64,000 bases of DNA, taken from Rhizopus arrhizus. Lineage: Eukaryota > Mucoromycota > Mucoromycetes > Mucorales > Rhizopodaceae. The stretch is taken from positions 558,001-622,000 of the forward strand of contig JAKZZE010000003.1 of assembly GCA_024220505.1 (NCBI GenBank), read 5' to 3'. This document shows positions 47,014-59,165 of the stretch, one piece after another. The translations under genes were made by a program, and so were the position numbers. The notes under the pieces were generated by a model. That model made no database searches, was not told where the DNA came from, and worked only from the letters and a program-made list of their open reading frames with translations. Every line of letters starts with the position of its first letter. Position 1 is the stretch's first letter.

Positions 47014-48632
47014 TCAATCAGAACCAACACTTTCATCTGAAGACTCCAAAAGACTATATTTGTAAAAGTTATTAAGCTAAATAGAACAGCATCATATCTA
47101 GCATACCTATATTGCTTAAGTAATACACATTCACCACCATTTTCTAAATCAATATTATATTGATAGAAATAGCCTTCTGATGTGACCACCATGACTTGAG
47201 GAGTAGTACTAAGAGACATAATCAGTTTTTTTTTGTTTTCTTTTTTCTTTTTTTTTCTTTTTATACCTGCTTAATGCCACCAAACTTCTTATGCCTGCAC
47301 TTGGTAATTTAAGCTGAGCAAAGTCTCTGGTAGGTTCCCAAATTTCAGTGATAACATCAGGCAAGTAGGATCCAACACTTCCAGCAATATTACGACCAAG
47401 ATGCATAGAGGATCTTCGAAGCATTTGACTGCGTTATAGAAAGCAGGCGTGAGTTTCATCCTTTTTTTTTTTCTTTTTCTTTTTCTTTTACCCAACACTA
47501 GAACTTCTTCCGTTTGTATCCTTCTCTTGTACATCTTTGTCATAAGCAATAGGGTGATTGCCCATTCCAGGACTGTTTCCATTCGTTGCTAATTTAAAAA
47601 TATGAACAGTTTCGGTGTCGCTAGAGACACATAAAAGAGAACTAACGACATTAAATGACATTGAATAGATTTTGGCAGGATAGGTTCCGCGTCTGAATTG
47701 ATATACTTTGGTTGCATCTAATGTCGAAAATATCCTAATCACAGTTCCCTACATTCAACATAAATAAGAAAGCCTACTTTGTTTCGATTTATCGTTCTCG
47801 TCTACCTTTTCACTTGCAGTAGCTAACAAAGTACCTTCAGAGTTCATAGAAAGGCAACTAATAGGACTCTTATGAGCTTGCACAATATTCGTTGTCTGTG
47901 GACCAAGAGCATCAAATAATTCAACATCACCTGATACATATAATGCATTGGATGACCCACTATTAGGTGAGAAAGGTGAAGTAGCAGAACGTGCGGGATA
48001 AGCAATGAAGCAGTTTTCACTTGAAGGAGATAAGGCACAAATGGCTGTATATGTCACATATTAGATTTCTTCTTTTTTTAAAAAAAAAAACAAAAAGAAA
48101 GGATCTTTTACCATTTGGATTAGGATTCGTTTCGATAGTATGAAGGAGCTTCATATTGCTGATATCATACAAGTAGATTTGTTCTTCTAACACTACAATT
48201 AATCTTCTTCTATTCATCTTGACAGCTAAAATAGCTGAAGGGAATGACAATTCACAAATAGTTGTCTGTCTCTGTTTCCTCAAACTTATCAAAATCACTT
48301 TTTTTTAAAAAAAAGGAATCTTTAAATTACCTTTGTATTTATGATTTGCAACTGCCTCGGTGAGAAAGCAGGATTCTCGCCAGCACCAACAAGAGCTACA
48401 AGAGAAGTACAAAATAACATTTCCACAATACCAATGCCCCCAGTTTCTACATGTAACCTTTAGCTTCTTTTCACTTTTTTATATTTTATAATTTACGCTT
48501 TGAATAGCATTTTCCAAAAGGTTCACAGTTATATATTCTGTGTCCTTTCTCAGTACCCACAGATACACAACTAAAGTCTTGGTTAAAGTTCAGAAAAAGT
48601 ATTTCATTGTTGCTTTTATCCACAAGATTCAT
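47014..48632 (-). CDS. ATG18: PROPPIN autophagy protein Atg18/WIPI homologue
   Basis: Eight exons (48632-48497, 48446-48331, 48271-48112, 48044-47806, 47748-47492, 47428-47267, 47208-47107, 47053-47014) give 403 residues. A seven-bladed WD40-like propeller starting [20 protein letters not shown], then [32 protein letters not shown], and the phosphoinositide-binding motif FRRG in [19 protein letters not shown]. The loop after it ([20 protein letters not shown]) is the usual variable blade 6 loop, and [21 protein letters not shown] is typical of the Atg18 branch. Binds PI3P/PI(3,5)P2 on isolation membranes and vacuole. All seven introns have GT-AG ends and keep phase. Confidence 0.94.
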
Positions 48633-48807
48633 TTTCTTTTTCCTTTTTACTTTTTTTGCTGATTTATACAAGTGAAGAAAAAAGAAAAAAAGAAAAAAAA
48701 AAAAAAAAAAAAGGTACACACACTGGAACAAGTGCATTAACTGCAGATGAATAAAGGACTTTAAAATGAGGATGACGCAGTGCTTGATCATGCAAGCATC
48801 AAAAGGA

Positions 48808-49260
48808 TCACCACAAAAGTGAAAGGCTTATTACAAAAGCATATGCGATAAAAATAAAAATGATAACGACTAGTTGTACCAAAAGAATTTCTTGATGACT
48901 GGTGATATGCATGAGACGGTTTGCAAACATCTGAGAAGATTCAGCGCCGCCTACGACAGAAGCTAATTTAAGAATTGAATAAGGCTTTTTGACTCTTTAC
49001 CGACAAGTTGTGCGAATGAAATACCCAAAAGATTGACTCTTTCTTTGGACAACCCGGGTCGTAAAGAATGGACCGGTTCTTTTTAATTTTAGCAGTGACA
49101 CTATCTTTAGAATTGTCACTCCACAAAAGCAATGCTTTGACCAGAAACTCTCGACTGAAAAAAGATGAGCATTGATTATGTATAAAAACGTACCCTATCA
49201 ACAACCAAGAAAAAAAATGAAATTACATAGTATCACCAAAAAAAGGATGTTTTCCTCACT
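48808..49260 (-). pseudogene. Possible tail-anchored membrane protein, one frame break
   Basis: The last exon reads ASVVGGAESSQMFANRLMH, then a strongly hydrophobic tail (LLVQLVVIIIFIFIAYAFVI) and the stop at 48808, as in tail-anchored proteins. It joins by a GTAAAG...TTAG intron to LSKERVNLLGISFAQLV. Upstream, KHPFFGDTIREFLVKALLLW...AKIKK is in a frame offset by one base; the shift lies at a run of five T (49080-49084, A-run on the coding strand). Whether this is a true frameshift or an assembly error cannot be told. The first exon was not found. No family recognised. Confidence 0.4.
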
Positions 49261-49264
49261 ATTC

Positions 49265-49707
49265 ATCCTCGTCTGTTGTCTTCTTCAAAAAAAAAGGTTT
49301 GTATCATGCATTCAAAGATGATGAAGGTTGGCAAACACATAGCGAGAACAGATTGTAATCCACAGAGATAAATGATAAGGCTTTCTGATATGACTGCTTA
49401 TGTTGCCTTCTTCAGACGTTTGCTCCCAAAGTATTCTTTTTTTTCTATTTATTATTTTGTTTCCTCTTAAAATTACAATATTTATCATTTCTACTTTATA
49501 TAGAAATCATTGAATATACATCCAAATTCTCCTTTTTGCTTTCCAAACGTATTTTGCCTCATTTATCATATTACGCGTACATTATCAAAAATATTCATTC
49601 ACAAGATCACAGAGACAAATGATTCACATACAGGTTTGGTGGTACTGTCTCAAATCTGTGGGGATTATTCAACTTAGGTATACACCAAGTGCGTCTATAC
49701 ATTTTTA
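49265..49707. other. Intergenic spacer
   Basis: No gene recognised apart from possible unlocated 5' exons of the preceding locus. Confidence 0.5.
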
Positions 49708-50224
49708 TTATTGCTTTGATACTACTTGAATTTTATATTTCTTTTGAAATTCGACAAATTCCTCTTCTTTGCGTTTGTAGGATTGCAACAGTGAGTCAAT
49801 CACTTGTTTAATCTAGATTTAAAGAACGTGTTTAGTACAATTCCAGGTTTGGTTATGATGACATACGCCACTGTAATTAGTTTCTAAAGCAGGTAATACT
49901 TCTCTCACTGTTCTTTCAACTAATACACCACCAACCATTCTAAAGCATTTACGTTCTGGTTCGAGTGGTGAGATGCTATCAATAACAAGTCTAATAAAAT
50001 TCGATTTGTAAAAAAGATTTAAACGGATTAAAAAACTTTTTACTTGTGTTCTTCAACTTCAGATTCTAATTCACCAATCTTTTGAGCAATTTGTTGAAGC
50101 TCACTTTTGAATTGGTTATACTTTTGAAAAACAAAGTCAGTATTGGGAATCTCTGCTTATTTTTGTTCAATATTCCTTTTACCTTTTGTGTTAATTCTGC
50201 ATCAGAAGGTCTTTGGGTTGACAT
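49708..50224 (-). CDS. Prefoldin subunit 2
   Basis: Four exons (50224-50183, 50120-50044, 49990-49867, 49812-49708) give 115 residues, a usual length for beta-type prefoldin. N-terminal helix YNQFKSELQQIAQKIGELES, the beta-hairpin core PERKCFRMVGGVLVERTVRE with the MVGGVLVE motif diagnostic of subunit 2, and a C-terminal coiled-coil helix SYKRKEEEFVEFQKKYKI. Role: heterohexameric co-chaperone that delivers nascent actin and tubulin to the CCT chaperonin. All exons are shorter than 130 nt, so no long ORF marks this gene. Confidence 0.92.
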
Positions 50225-51323
50225 ATTTCTTTGGTGAAAAAAAAGAAAAAAAAAAAACCTAATTTTTTATTTTATTGACAGAAGCAGACCAAAACTTTAA
50301 TTGTACCAGTGAATTATTTGAGTCACATCACTTTGAATAAAAGTGATAAAAGAGAAAGCAAAGAAATAGAACAAAACATGTATCTTTATCTAATAAGTAG
50401 TGAAATATTCCTTAGTTGATTCCTTGAAACATGATAGTTTATTAATCGTATGTTGTAGCTGGGATAAAAGAGGTTTTGTAGTAATAAAAAAAATCTATTA
50501 TTTTAATAGAAAGCATGATATTAAAGAAAAGAGACCATTTGTTTTGAATATTTTCTAGAAAATAAATCCATCGATTCATTCTGTTTTTTATATCATTCTT
50601 ATTTCTATACATAAACCAGCAACTAAAAATAATTACTCAAGTGAAAGCTGTATACAGAGAATTGTTATTGTGGTTAGATTGTCTGCTTATGTAAACATTG
50701 GCAAAAGGCAGAAAATAACAAAAAAGAGAATGACAGCAAACGATTGTTTAAGAGTGTAGTTTTCCTAAAATGATATATAATAACCTTTATGAATCGCTTT
50801 TTTCCCTCTTTCTTTGCAGGTTGTATGCACTTTAAGCCCAATGAGGCATTAAATGCAAGAGAACAGCAATGCTTGACGTAAAGAAGTCAATGTTCTTGGT
50901 GTGTGGTATTCTCATAGGTTTCTAATTGCTGATCAAATAAGCAATGATAGTTACTTGAGCTGGTACAATAAGAGGTATACTATAGGAGTTTGTATGTTCA
51001 TCAAATCACACGCCCTTTACTGTATTATGTAGACGATGAAGCATTGGCTCTGAGCTTTGATGACACAATATACTTTTTTTTAATAGTATCAAAGCCAATA
51101 TGAAATATGTCTATTAGAGACAGTAGCTGAGTAACCTATAGCTTGTATAAGGAGCTTTCTACTCGTTTATTGATAAAAGCAATCCTTTTTGCTTACTAAA
51201 ATCTCTCTTGAATGGTCCAAGTCGGATACTGAATTTGTTATTTATAAGCAATGCTCATATCTTTTTTTTTTTTTTTTTTTGCACTCCAACCTTTCTTTGA
51301 GTTTCTGTTATATTAGCATAAAA
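50225..51323. other. Intergenic region
   Basis: No gene recognised. Short T-run near 51260-51280. Confidence 0.55.
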
Positions 51324-51400
51324 ATGTCAAAAAGTTGTTTAAAGTGAGTTGCGCATCAGAATGATATTAGAGTGTATTGGGTAACTAACAAATGCCATAG

Positions 51401-51669
51401 ACTGAATTTGCTGTTGAAATGACATGCGAGGTAAAAATATTTAAAGGATTTTAGAAATCGCAAACCCCTCAACTGACATGTCAATCAGTCTTGTGTTAAA
51501 AGTGTTACTAAAGCATTAGAAAATACTGCAGGTACACAAAAAGGGGATAAAAGAGAAAAGGCAAACGAAATTTTGACGGTCTGTCTGACTATTTATCAGG
51601 TGTAAGTTCGTTTGACGTTGACCTTGCGGAGAAAAGAGTAGTGGTTGAAGGAACTGGTATGTTCTGCAA

Positions 51670-51703
<34 letters not shown>

Positions 51704-52344
51704 AAAACAAGTTTCTAGAACCTCCTTCTGTAGTTTCAAGGGTATTAAAAGACACAGGACGTACGGTGATTGTAAGAGGTCAAGGTGTAGCTAATGGTGA
51801 AGGTCATTCTGGTGCGGCAGTTTGTATCTTTGATTGTTATGGTGCAGATCCCTTAGCCAGTTTACCTAAAGGGAAAGCGGGTTTAGCAAGATTTGTTCAA
51901 GTAGATGAAGAGACCTGTTTGATTGATTTGACTGTTGAAGGTCTTTCTCCTGGTAAACATGGTGTTCATATACATGAATCGGGTGATATCTCCAATGGTT
52001 GGAAGTCCACCGGAGAGCATTTCAATCCCACCAATGTACCACATGGCGATTTACATCATGGTCACCTTGGTGACCTCGGAAATGTTGAAGTAGATGAAAA
52101 TGGCTGGGGTGATCTTATAATCGAAAGTAATAGAATCAAAGTATGGGATGTTATTGGCAGAAGTATTGTGATAACAGAAAAGGAAGATGACCTTCATCCT
52201 TCTTCAACGGATGGCCACAGTGGTGATGGTTTATTATGTGGTATTATTGCTCGCAGTGCTGGTGCATTTGAGAATACCAAGATAGTATGTGCATGTAACG
52301 GAAATACTTTATGGGAAGAAGCCCGTTTGCAAGAGAAGAAATAA
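51401..52344 (+). CDS. Copper chaperone for superoxide dismutase (CCS)
   Basis: Exons 51401-51430, 51489-51531, 51600-51656 and 51719-52344 give 251 residues plus an unresolved N-terminus. Domain I is ATX1-like with the Cu(I) site MTCESC, formed across an intron. Domain II is SOD1-like: HGVHIHESGD, GEHFNP, DLHHGHLGDLGN. The last Cu ligand of SOD1 (His in VVHE) is Thr here (IVITEKEDD), so the domain should keep the Zn site but not a full Cu site, as in other CCS. Domain III has the CxC motif (IVCACNGNTLWEE), which transfers Cu and forms the disulfide in Sod1. A 31-A run lies inside the last intron. A candidate first exon ATG at 51324 with a GTGAGT donor does not join in phase to the exon at 51401. 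Confidence 0.9.
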
Positions 52345-52566
52345 AGAAAAAATCAAAAAAAAAAAAGTTTCGCACTATGCAAAGTATAAACAAATTTCGC
52401 GTTTTGACTTGATGCAGTGATTACGACTGTAAAATAAAATGATTGGCTGTTATTTTCATGTGATCATCTGGCTTACAAAAAGAGCGCCAAGTTCACACTT
52501 ATAAAAAGCAAACCTGGCTTCTTTTTTGTTGGTTTTTTTTTATTTTAAATACAAACGTTATAAAAA

Positions 52567-52869
52567 ATGTCTTGTGAGTACCATAAGAAACTATGAATAA
52601 CTTTGTTAACTTACTTTCTTTAAGCCTCTACTTTTATTGTTACCTTCAAGAACGATACTCCTGACGAAATTATCGAACAACAAATTGAAAATGCCAAAGC
52701 CTCTGGTGCTGAGATTGTTCACAGATATAACTCTGCTATCAAAGGATTCTCTGTCAAGGTTCCTGATGAATCTGTAAGCGCTTTGTCCTTGGCTAGCCCT
52801 CATGTTGAGGCTATTGAAGCTGACGGTGAAGTCTCCACTCAGGGTCGATCTTTGCTTACTAGCAATTAG
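52567..52869 (+). CDS. Small protease inhibitor, I9/PBI2-like
   Basis: Two exons (52567-52573; 52625-52869) give 83 residues: MSS then TFIVTFKNDTPDEIIEQQIE, GAEIVHRYNSAIKGFSVKVP and VEAIEADGEVSTQ. This is the inhibitor I9 / subtilisin propeptide-like fold (beta-alpha-beta-beta-alpha-beta), without a protease domain, as in yeast Pbi2, the cytosolic inhibitor of vacuolar proteinase B. No signal peptide, so probably cytosolic. Intron after the second codon, 51 nt. The LINE fragment starts only ~80 bp after its stop codon and so lies in or near the 3' UTR. Confidence 0.88.
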
Positions 52870-52948
52870 AATTTGCGTTTGTGTACATTCTTATACCATT
52901 CTCTCTTGTATATCTGGACTTTTATGAATAAAATGTCAATTCTGTCAC

Positions 52949-54712
52949 AGTGAGAACTGTAAATTTTGTCACTTTGAGAAAATTGAATGTCCGTACCCAA
53001 AAAATAAACGTCTACGTAATCTTTTCGATGATGTCCAAATCAAAGTACTACTCTCTAATGCCACTTCTCGTCGATTCCGTCCAAATACAGGAGTTTTACA
53101 GGGATCTATACTTTCACTATATCTTTATTCGGTATACATCAACGAACTACCAGCTCAACTACGGCCCCAAGCATTTACTTCTAGCTCGTTACCGTTGGAA
53201 ATTATACCGTCCCTGAACTGCTTACTCTATGCCGACGACGTAGTTCTCATCGCCGAACGTTCAAATCTGGTTGATCTATTGCGAAAATGCGAAAATCACA
53301 GTATACAAATGGGATACAAATGGAACCCATCCAAATGCGTGATTTTGGACAGTAGCACAGATCCAATTACATACACCCTTTATGATCAGCCATTGCCAAG
53401 AGAAACCACTTTTGCGTATCTTGGCGTACCCTTCAAGCCTGGTGGGCATCTCGATCCAGAGGAATTAATTCAATGGAATACCCAGAAGGCTCTTGCAACG
53501 ATGAACATACTATCATCCGTGGGCGTGAACCCTTCCGGTTTCTCCAAGCTTCTCTGCACCAGGTTTTACGCTCACATCGTTCGACCTCAGCTTGAGTACG
53601 GCTTAGCTATCAATCGCTTCACGGTCTCTCAAATTCACGCTCTAGAGGAAGCCCAAAATAATTGCATCAAGAAAATATACGGTGCTCGAGGTAAAGCGTC
53701 CACTAAGGTTATGCTCCACATGTCCAAGCTACCCCTCCTGTCGGAACGAGTCAGTATATTACAAGCACAGTTCCTCTTTCGTTCTTTATATTTACCAGAA
53801 GATGCACTGCTTGCTTGCCTGTTACCTTATATTCGCAGTACCAGAGGAAGCCAGTGGTACGTCCTCTCTCGTACACCACTTTGGAAAACGGTGCTGTCTA
53901 CTACTGAAGAACCCGACACCCGCTCATTCAAGACTACTAAACGGCGCTTCCTACAACAGAATCTAGAGATCCGCCAACGATGCCGAAACCCCAAGCTGCT
54001 TTCTAACTGCCGTCGATCGATCTCTCTGGATCCTATACTCTGGTTGCCCATGTCAAAGTCAGAGCGTAGTCGCTGTATACGCTGGAGGCTAGGCTGGCTT
54101 CCTGGTGGCAAACCTCGGCCATGTCCCAAGCACCCAACACAACAACTCTCTAAAAACCATGCCATCAATTGCCTTGATATGCACCGACGTCTGTTTGTGC
54201 CCGAAACTATACGAGATCCGTTGTCATTCCTTCTGAATATGCTTCCTCTTCGTCCTTCGGTCCCCCCCAAACTTAGCCCTCACCTGGTCTCAGCGATTGC
54301 CGATTATATGTTCCATACTGTATGAATTAGATCAACTACACCATGACAAACTGATTCCTATTAAGTATCCCCATGGCCAAAAGCTTCTTGTATGGTTAAA
54401 TCGATTCCTTTAGCTTTCCATCGATAACTATACTCAATACTTTCCTTTTACATTTTTTACCCTTGTTCCCATAAGGGGGTTTTTTCTTAGCATTCACTTC
54501 CAAACGGATTGAACTGGTCCGGGCGGACACTTATTTGTTATATATTTTAGCGCTCATGTGGACCATAAATAAAATATCATGTTTAAACAAAAATAAATGT
54601 CACTTTCCAAAAAATGAATGACACGAAGTCGAAAATGATTGCTCCTTCATGTCTAGAAGTTTTGTCCTCTTGAAGTAAGAGAAATGTTACAATACGTTAA
54701 ATCAAATCGACC
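52949..54712 (+). mobile_element. LINE fragment A with reverse-transcriptase C-terminal half
   Basis: Starts with the leader GTGAGAACTGTAAATTTTGT shared with fragment B, then jumps to the middle of a non-LTR reverse transcriptase. The frame is open from about 53000 through a shift near 53195 to the stop at 54325. The end carries a 3' UTR with GGTCCGGGCGGACACTTATT and finishes near ATCAAATCGACC. No endonuclease and no N-terminal RT, so it cannot be autonomous. The 3' UTR has one extra 51-bp unit (54592-54642) compared with fragment B. Confidence 0.88.
53005..54325 (+). pseudogene. Truncated LINE reverse transcriptase / C-terminal domain
   Basis: Reads NLFDDVQIKVLLSNATSRRF, GVLQGSILSLYLYSVYINEL, then the catalytic box CLLYADDVVLIAE (YADD), GYKWNPSKCVIL, the thumb-like segment TTFAYLGVPFKPGG, the RPQLEYGLAI region, and a C-terminal PILWLPMSKSERSRCIRWRL, NCLDMHRRLFVPE. 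The first RT motifs are lost at the 5' junction. The YADD frame itself is intact for over 370 codons, so loss of function comes from truncation rather than age. Confidence 0.85.
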
Positions 54713-55037
54713 AACCGGATAGGACATCAAGCACCATTTCAGCAAGGTTCACTTTCTCAGTACCTCCACTGGATACTGCTCCCTCAATCTTAAAAAGATA
54801 TATCGGGCAATTCTTTATCAACTGGTTACAATAAAATGAAGTAATTTTCAACAGTTAACATTCTTGTACGAGCAGTATTAAAATACTATTTCAAACGGAC
54901 AACCTCTCAGATAACTCTTAGGTATTTAAAATATTGTTGCCTTAACTTCATCTTTCATTCGAGAACAACACAAAAAAGATGTTTTTCAAGTCATACGCAG
55001 AAAAGTATGGCATAAAGGCAGAAGAACGATTTTATTA
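54713..55037. other. Spacer right of LINE fragment A
   Basis: No gene recognised. Confidence 0.55.
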
Positions 55038-56134
55038 TTAATTTGGTTTTTTGAAACTAATTGAATATTCAGTTTCTTCTTTTTCTTCAGGAATCAAAAT
55101 TCCAAACCTACAGCCCTCAGTTGGCTTTTTGATATCCGAATTGACCAACTGATTCAATGGCACACAGTTATCACTACCTGAAAGAACTCTTTCAACTTCG
55201 TACTGTCTGTGCCCATTTTTCATGGCTTCAATGGTTCCAGCGGCATCTCTCAAAGCGCTCTATATAGATTGTATAGGAAAAGTTAGTCAATTGTGAGTTT
55301 TAACAACCATGTCAATATTTGATTATTGCTTACCGTCAGACACCAACAAACGTTATCCAACGCCAAGATGTCGTTTGTGTCGCTCATTGCTTTCGGAACC
55401 ACACATTTGAACACCTTTTTTGAGCAGTACAGCTTCGACGAGCAGAGCTCAAGCGACCACAAATGAATTGTATCATCTAGGTAGTAATGAAACAAGAATC
55501 AGATAGTTAGCTTTCTAGGTTAAAGCACATTATCAGTGATTAATAAAAATTGCTTACGTCTCGCATGTACAAAAGGAATTTTCAGTCTTCCTGCAGTCTC
55601 CTTGGAAGCCCAGCAGTACTTATCGTAAACATGGTTGAATATGTTCAACGATCCAAAGTTGCTTTTGATGTGGTCAAAACTATATTTGGTATTGTCACGC
55701 AAGAGCAACTTTCCAGATGTCTCAAGAAGACATATTTCAATACCGTCATTAATAATACAGGCGTCTACTTTATTTGTCTCTTTTGACGCCATCAAGATAT
55801 ATTCTCCAGGAATAAACTTCAAATTATACTCATTTACGCTATCGGCCGCAAATCCCATAATTAACCAAATAAACGAATGATTGAAGCTACTTTCACTGAT
55901 TTGTAATCTGTTGTACAAATCAGTCTTCTTGTAAATAGCTATACTAAAGAGGTGAAAAAAAAACGAGTTAGAAAAAAGTCAAGTTACAAATGTAATCTAA
56001 TGAAGCAATACCATAGCTCGAAAAACTCTTCTACGAAATTCACACTACGGCGCAAAGAATGCTTGTTGAAGGGTACGAATACTCTGAAGCATTTTTTTAC
56101 AGTGCTTCTGGCGTATTTTTGAAAAAGTAAATTA
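55038..56134 (-). CDS. Unrecognised multi-exon gene (fast-evolving, Mucorales-type)
   Basis: Coding blocks on the minus strand: KKCFRVFVPFNKHSLRRSVN ending FVEEFFEL (exon from about 56134), then IAIYKKTDLYNRLQISESSF, FIPGEYILMASKETNKVDAC, ETSGKLLLRD with YSFDHIKSNFGSLNIFNHVY, KIPFVHARRK, a short exon with DDTIHLWSLELCSSKLY and FKCVVPKAM, and a last exon ALRDAAGTIEAMKNGHRQYE ending EYSISFKKPN at 55038. Introns are short GT-AG. The ESSFxHxFI / ETSG / H-LW-xEL pattern is one I associate with expanded hypothetical families in Mucorales; no function is known to me. The first exon and start codon were not found. No membrane segment or catalytic motif is seen. Confidence 0.55.
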
Positions 56135-57676
56135 CTGAATTATTCAAATGCTGATCTTTTTCTCTTGAAAAAAATAAAAAAAAAAAAAATAAAAAAAACT
56201 TACGTGCCTTATGCTGCAATGACGACTTGAGATTGTATACTGCTTATTTAAAAGCCAGTCATGTTATCAAGTAGATACACGTTTCCTCTCCTCGAAGATG
56301 CATAAACACTTTACAAATGGACGCATGATGTCTGATAAATACACACTATTTTCAGAAAATAATGTCGTACTTTTTCAAAGTGATAAATCAAAGCAACATT
56401 TAATATAGCCTCACTGATAAGAAATGGTAGTAATCAGCAAGTCTTGAATAATAAATCGATATGATGAAATCACTTTTTAATTTTTTTTTTGCTACATTTT
56501 TATTGGATATAATCATGACAAAGACAATCACGCAAAAAGAAGAGAATATGTTTATAATGTTGCACATGTTTCGTAAACATAAGTCTTGTATTGAGATTCA
56601 ATGAATCTAATATTTGAGATAAAAGGTAAATAATCTGTTATATGGTTTGCCTTGAAGTAATTGGCTGTGATTTATAAAGTGTCTATATCATTTATTTTAC
56701 TCGAGAAACTGTATTACCGAGAATGATTCACTCGTATCATGCAGGAAGCATGTATAACGTAAAAGTATAAAAATTAAAAATTAAACTTGCATCACAAATC
56801 AAAGACACTTTAATTAATGCTTAAATATAGAATACATAAGAACAATCATAGTAAAATAAGAAAACAAGGAATACAGCTTCTTGAAGAAGACTATTATCTA
56901 CTCTTGAATATTTCAATCTTTATGATCCTATCTGAGATTTAATCTTAATAAACACAACCTGTTCCCTACTGATCATAACTCGTTGATTTATTAACTCATG
57001 ACTGAAGTGATATAATAACAAATACTCACTAACAGAATAATATATTATTTATATTTATTTCAAAATTTAAAATAAACTATTATCTTTCCTGTTATGATAA
57101 TAGAGTTGTTTCTGTTCGATCTAAATATTCAAATTTAAATAACATGTAAAAATATACATAATAAATCTAAAGATACTAGAGTAACATACAAGAAAAATAA
57201 TCAAGACATTGAAACTTTGTTTATATACTTGCGCTCTAGGGGCTTTTCAAATCCGTTCCATTACATAAAAACATGAAAACAGTTCAAACTCACGATTAGT
57301 TGGTGTTTGTCGATCAAAGTTATTCTTGATTATTTACCAAAACATATGAAAATATTTCAATACTCCCACTCAAAGGTAGTACAGTCATCACAACATTATA
57401 TCCTTGTTTCTTGTATCACGCATAGAGCTTAGTTAAAGCATGTCATTCTAACTTATTTTGCATGACTACAGCCTCTTTCATATAAAAACCATTCCTCCTT
57501 GAATAAAATTAGATCTTTGCTATACTCATGAAACTGCAGCAAGATGTAGAAAATTTTAATACTGATTTGCAGGCCTTTCAGGGACAACGCGTTCGTAATC
57601 TCCGATTGCCAATCAGTGTGTATGCATAAATTTATTGTAGCACGCAGCAAGATAAATAAACTTCTAGCTCATGTAT

Positions 57677-57716
<40 letters not shown>

Positions 57717-59165
57717 CAAGTCTGAATAATAACATAAGCGCCTTAAAAGTTTTGCTATATAGCTGATGAGTGCTTTTACAGATAAATATAACTATTAAAA
57801 ACCACCTAGTTAATGTAGTACATCATTTTCAAAAAAAAAAAAGATTACTATTTGCGTAACAAAAGGCGGAATAGTAACAAAAGCTCTGATTGAAGACAGG
57901 TATTGATGGGTATTTCTTTAAAAAGATGAGTGAAAACTTGAAATATTTATTAAAAGCGTTATTTTTGTACATTTTTATTAGATAACTCGACTCTAACAAA
58001 TTTTTAAATAAAAAATGGAATTTTCAAATTCCATCTGTGACGTTGAGTTGTGAAACGAGAACTCAGCCCGTTTTTTCTTGAATAAGTCGTGTAACGAAAA
58101 CCCAATTTTTCTTTTAAAAAATACAGGTTGGCTTAATACTGTGCAAAGTAATGCGGTCCATGTGAATTTACTTCTTTGCTCTTGTCATCAACTGGTAGCT
58201 TTAAAATAATTGCGAAATTTCCAAACCTCAATTTGCTGTTGACTCTTCAATGTGACTTATTCACACCCAATAAGAAAAGTTTTAGATTGCTTTAAATGCG
58301 GGGTTCTGTCCCCGTACAGACAAAAATTTAAAAGCGGAGTTGTTTTGATTTATGACGCTTCTCTCTGATTTAATATATGTCTTATTACACTGGCTTTTAG
58401 CGGCGATAAGGTGATTAAGAGATGGGCTGTTTTTGCAGTAAAACACTATTGCTAGACATTTTTTTCTTCACTAGAAGAAGCATTAGGAAGTAAAAATGGT
58501 TTTAATATTGATAAACTTGGAACTCAAAAGGTACATGTCAATAATATTAAAAGTAAACTTTATGTTCATAACATTATCGTTTATTCTAAAATTAATTTGC
58601 TGAAATACTTGTAAGAATAAACTTAAGCCACTTGAAACAAGAAAATCCAGCAAAACTAATATTTAGACTGCTTCATAACATTTGTTGCAAAAAGATCACG
58701 TACCTGGAATACCTGTTTACTCAGATAAACAACCTAAAAATATATTACGTTTGAACTAGATATTTTATTTACAGGCTTAAATGAGCACGTGGCGTTTCAA
58801 GACACCATAATTTCCCAAGCCAGATCAAATAAGATGCAAAAGAAGTAAAATATATTACAGTGCTTCCACTCTCAATTGGGAATACTAGTCGAAATTTAGA
58901 ACAAAATTATTAGTTTTTTCAGGCTTGATTGATCCAAAAAAGGAAATTTATTTGTTCACTTTGTTGGCCATTTGCATTTTTTTTTTTGTAAATACCAGAG
59001 AAAAGTATGGGCACGGTGAGGAGTAAATGCACTCCAAAAACGACGCCAGCCTTGATGGTTAAAGCGAGCGTATAATCCGGGCAAAATGAAAATTTCTGGC
59101 AGCAGAGAGGTACTACAATGAAATGATTCAATCATATCCCTGAAATGCAACTATCGTGATTTCAG
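56135..59165. other. Long gene-poor region
   Basis: Three kilobases of AT-rich DNA without a supportable gene. Contains a 33-A run at 57679-57711. Minus-strand ORFs near 57453-57650 and 58919-59150 lack recognisable domains. Confidence 0.5.
57679..57711. repeat. Poly-A homopolymer (33 nt)
   Basis: Uninterrupted run followed by AGCAAGCAAG. No coding sequence is recognisable upstream. Confidence 0.9.
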
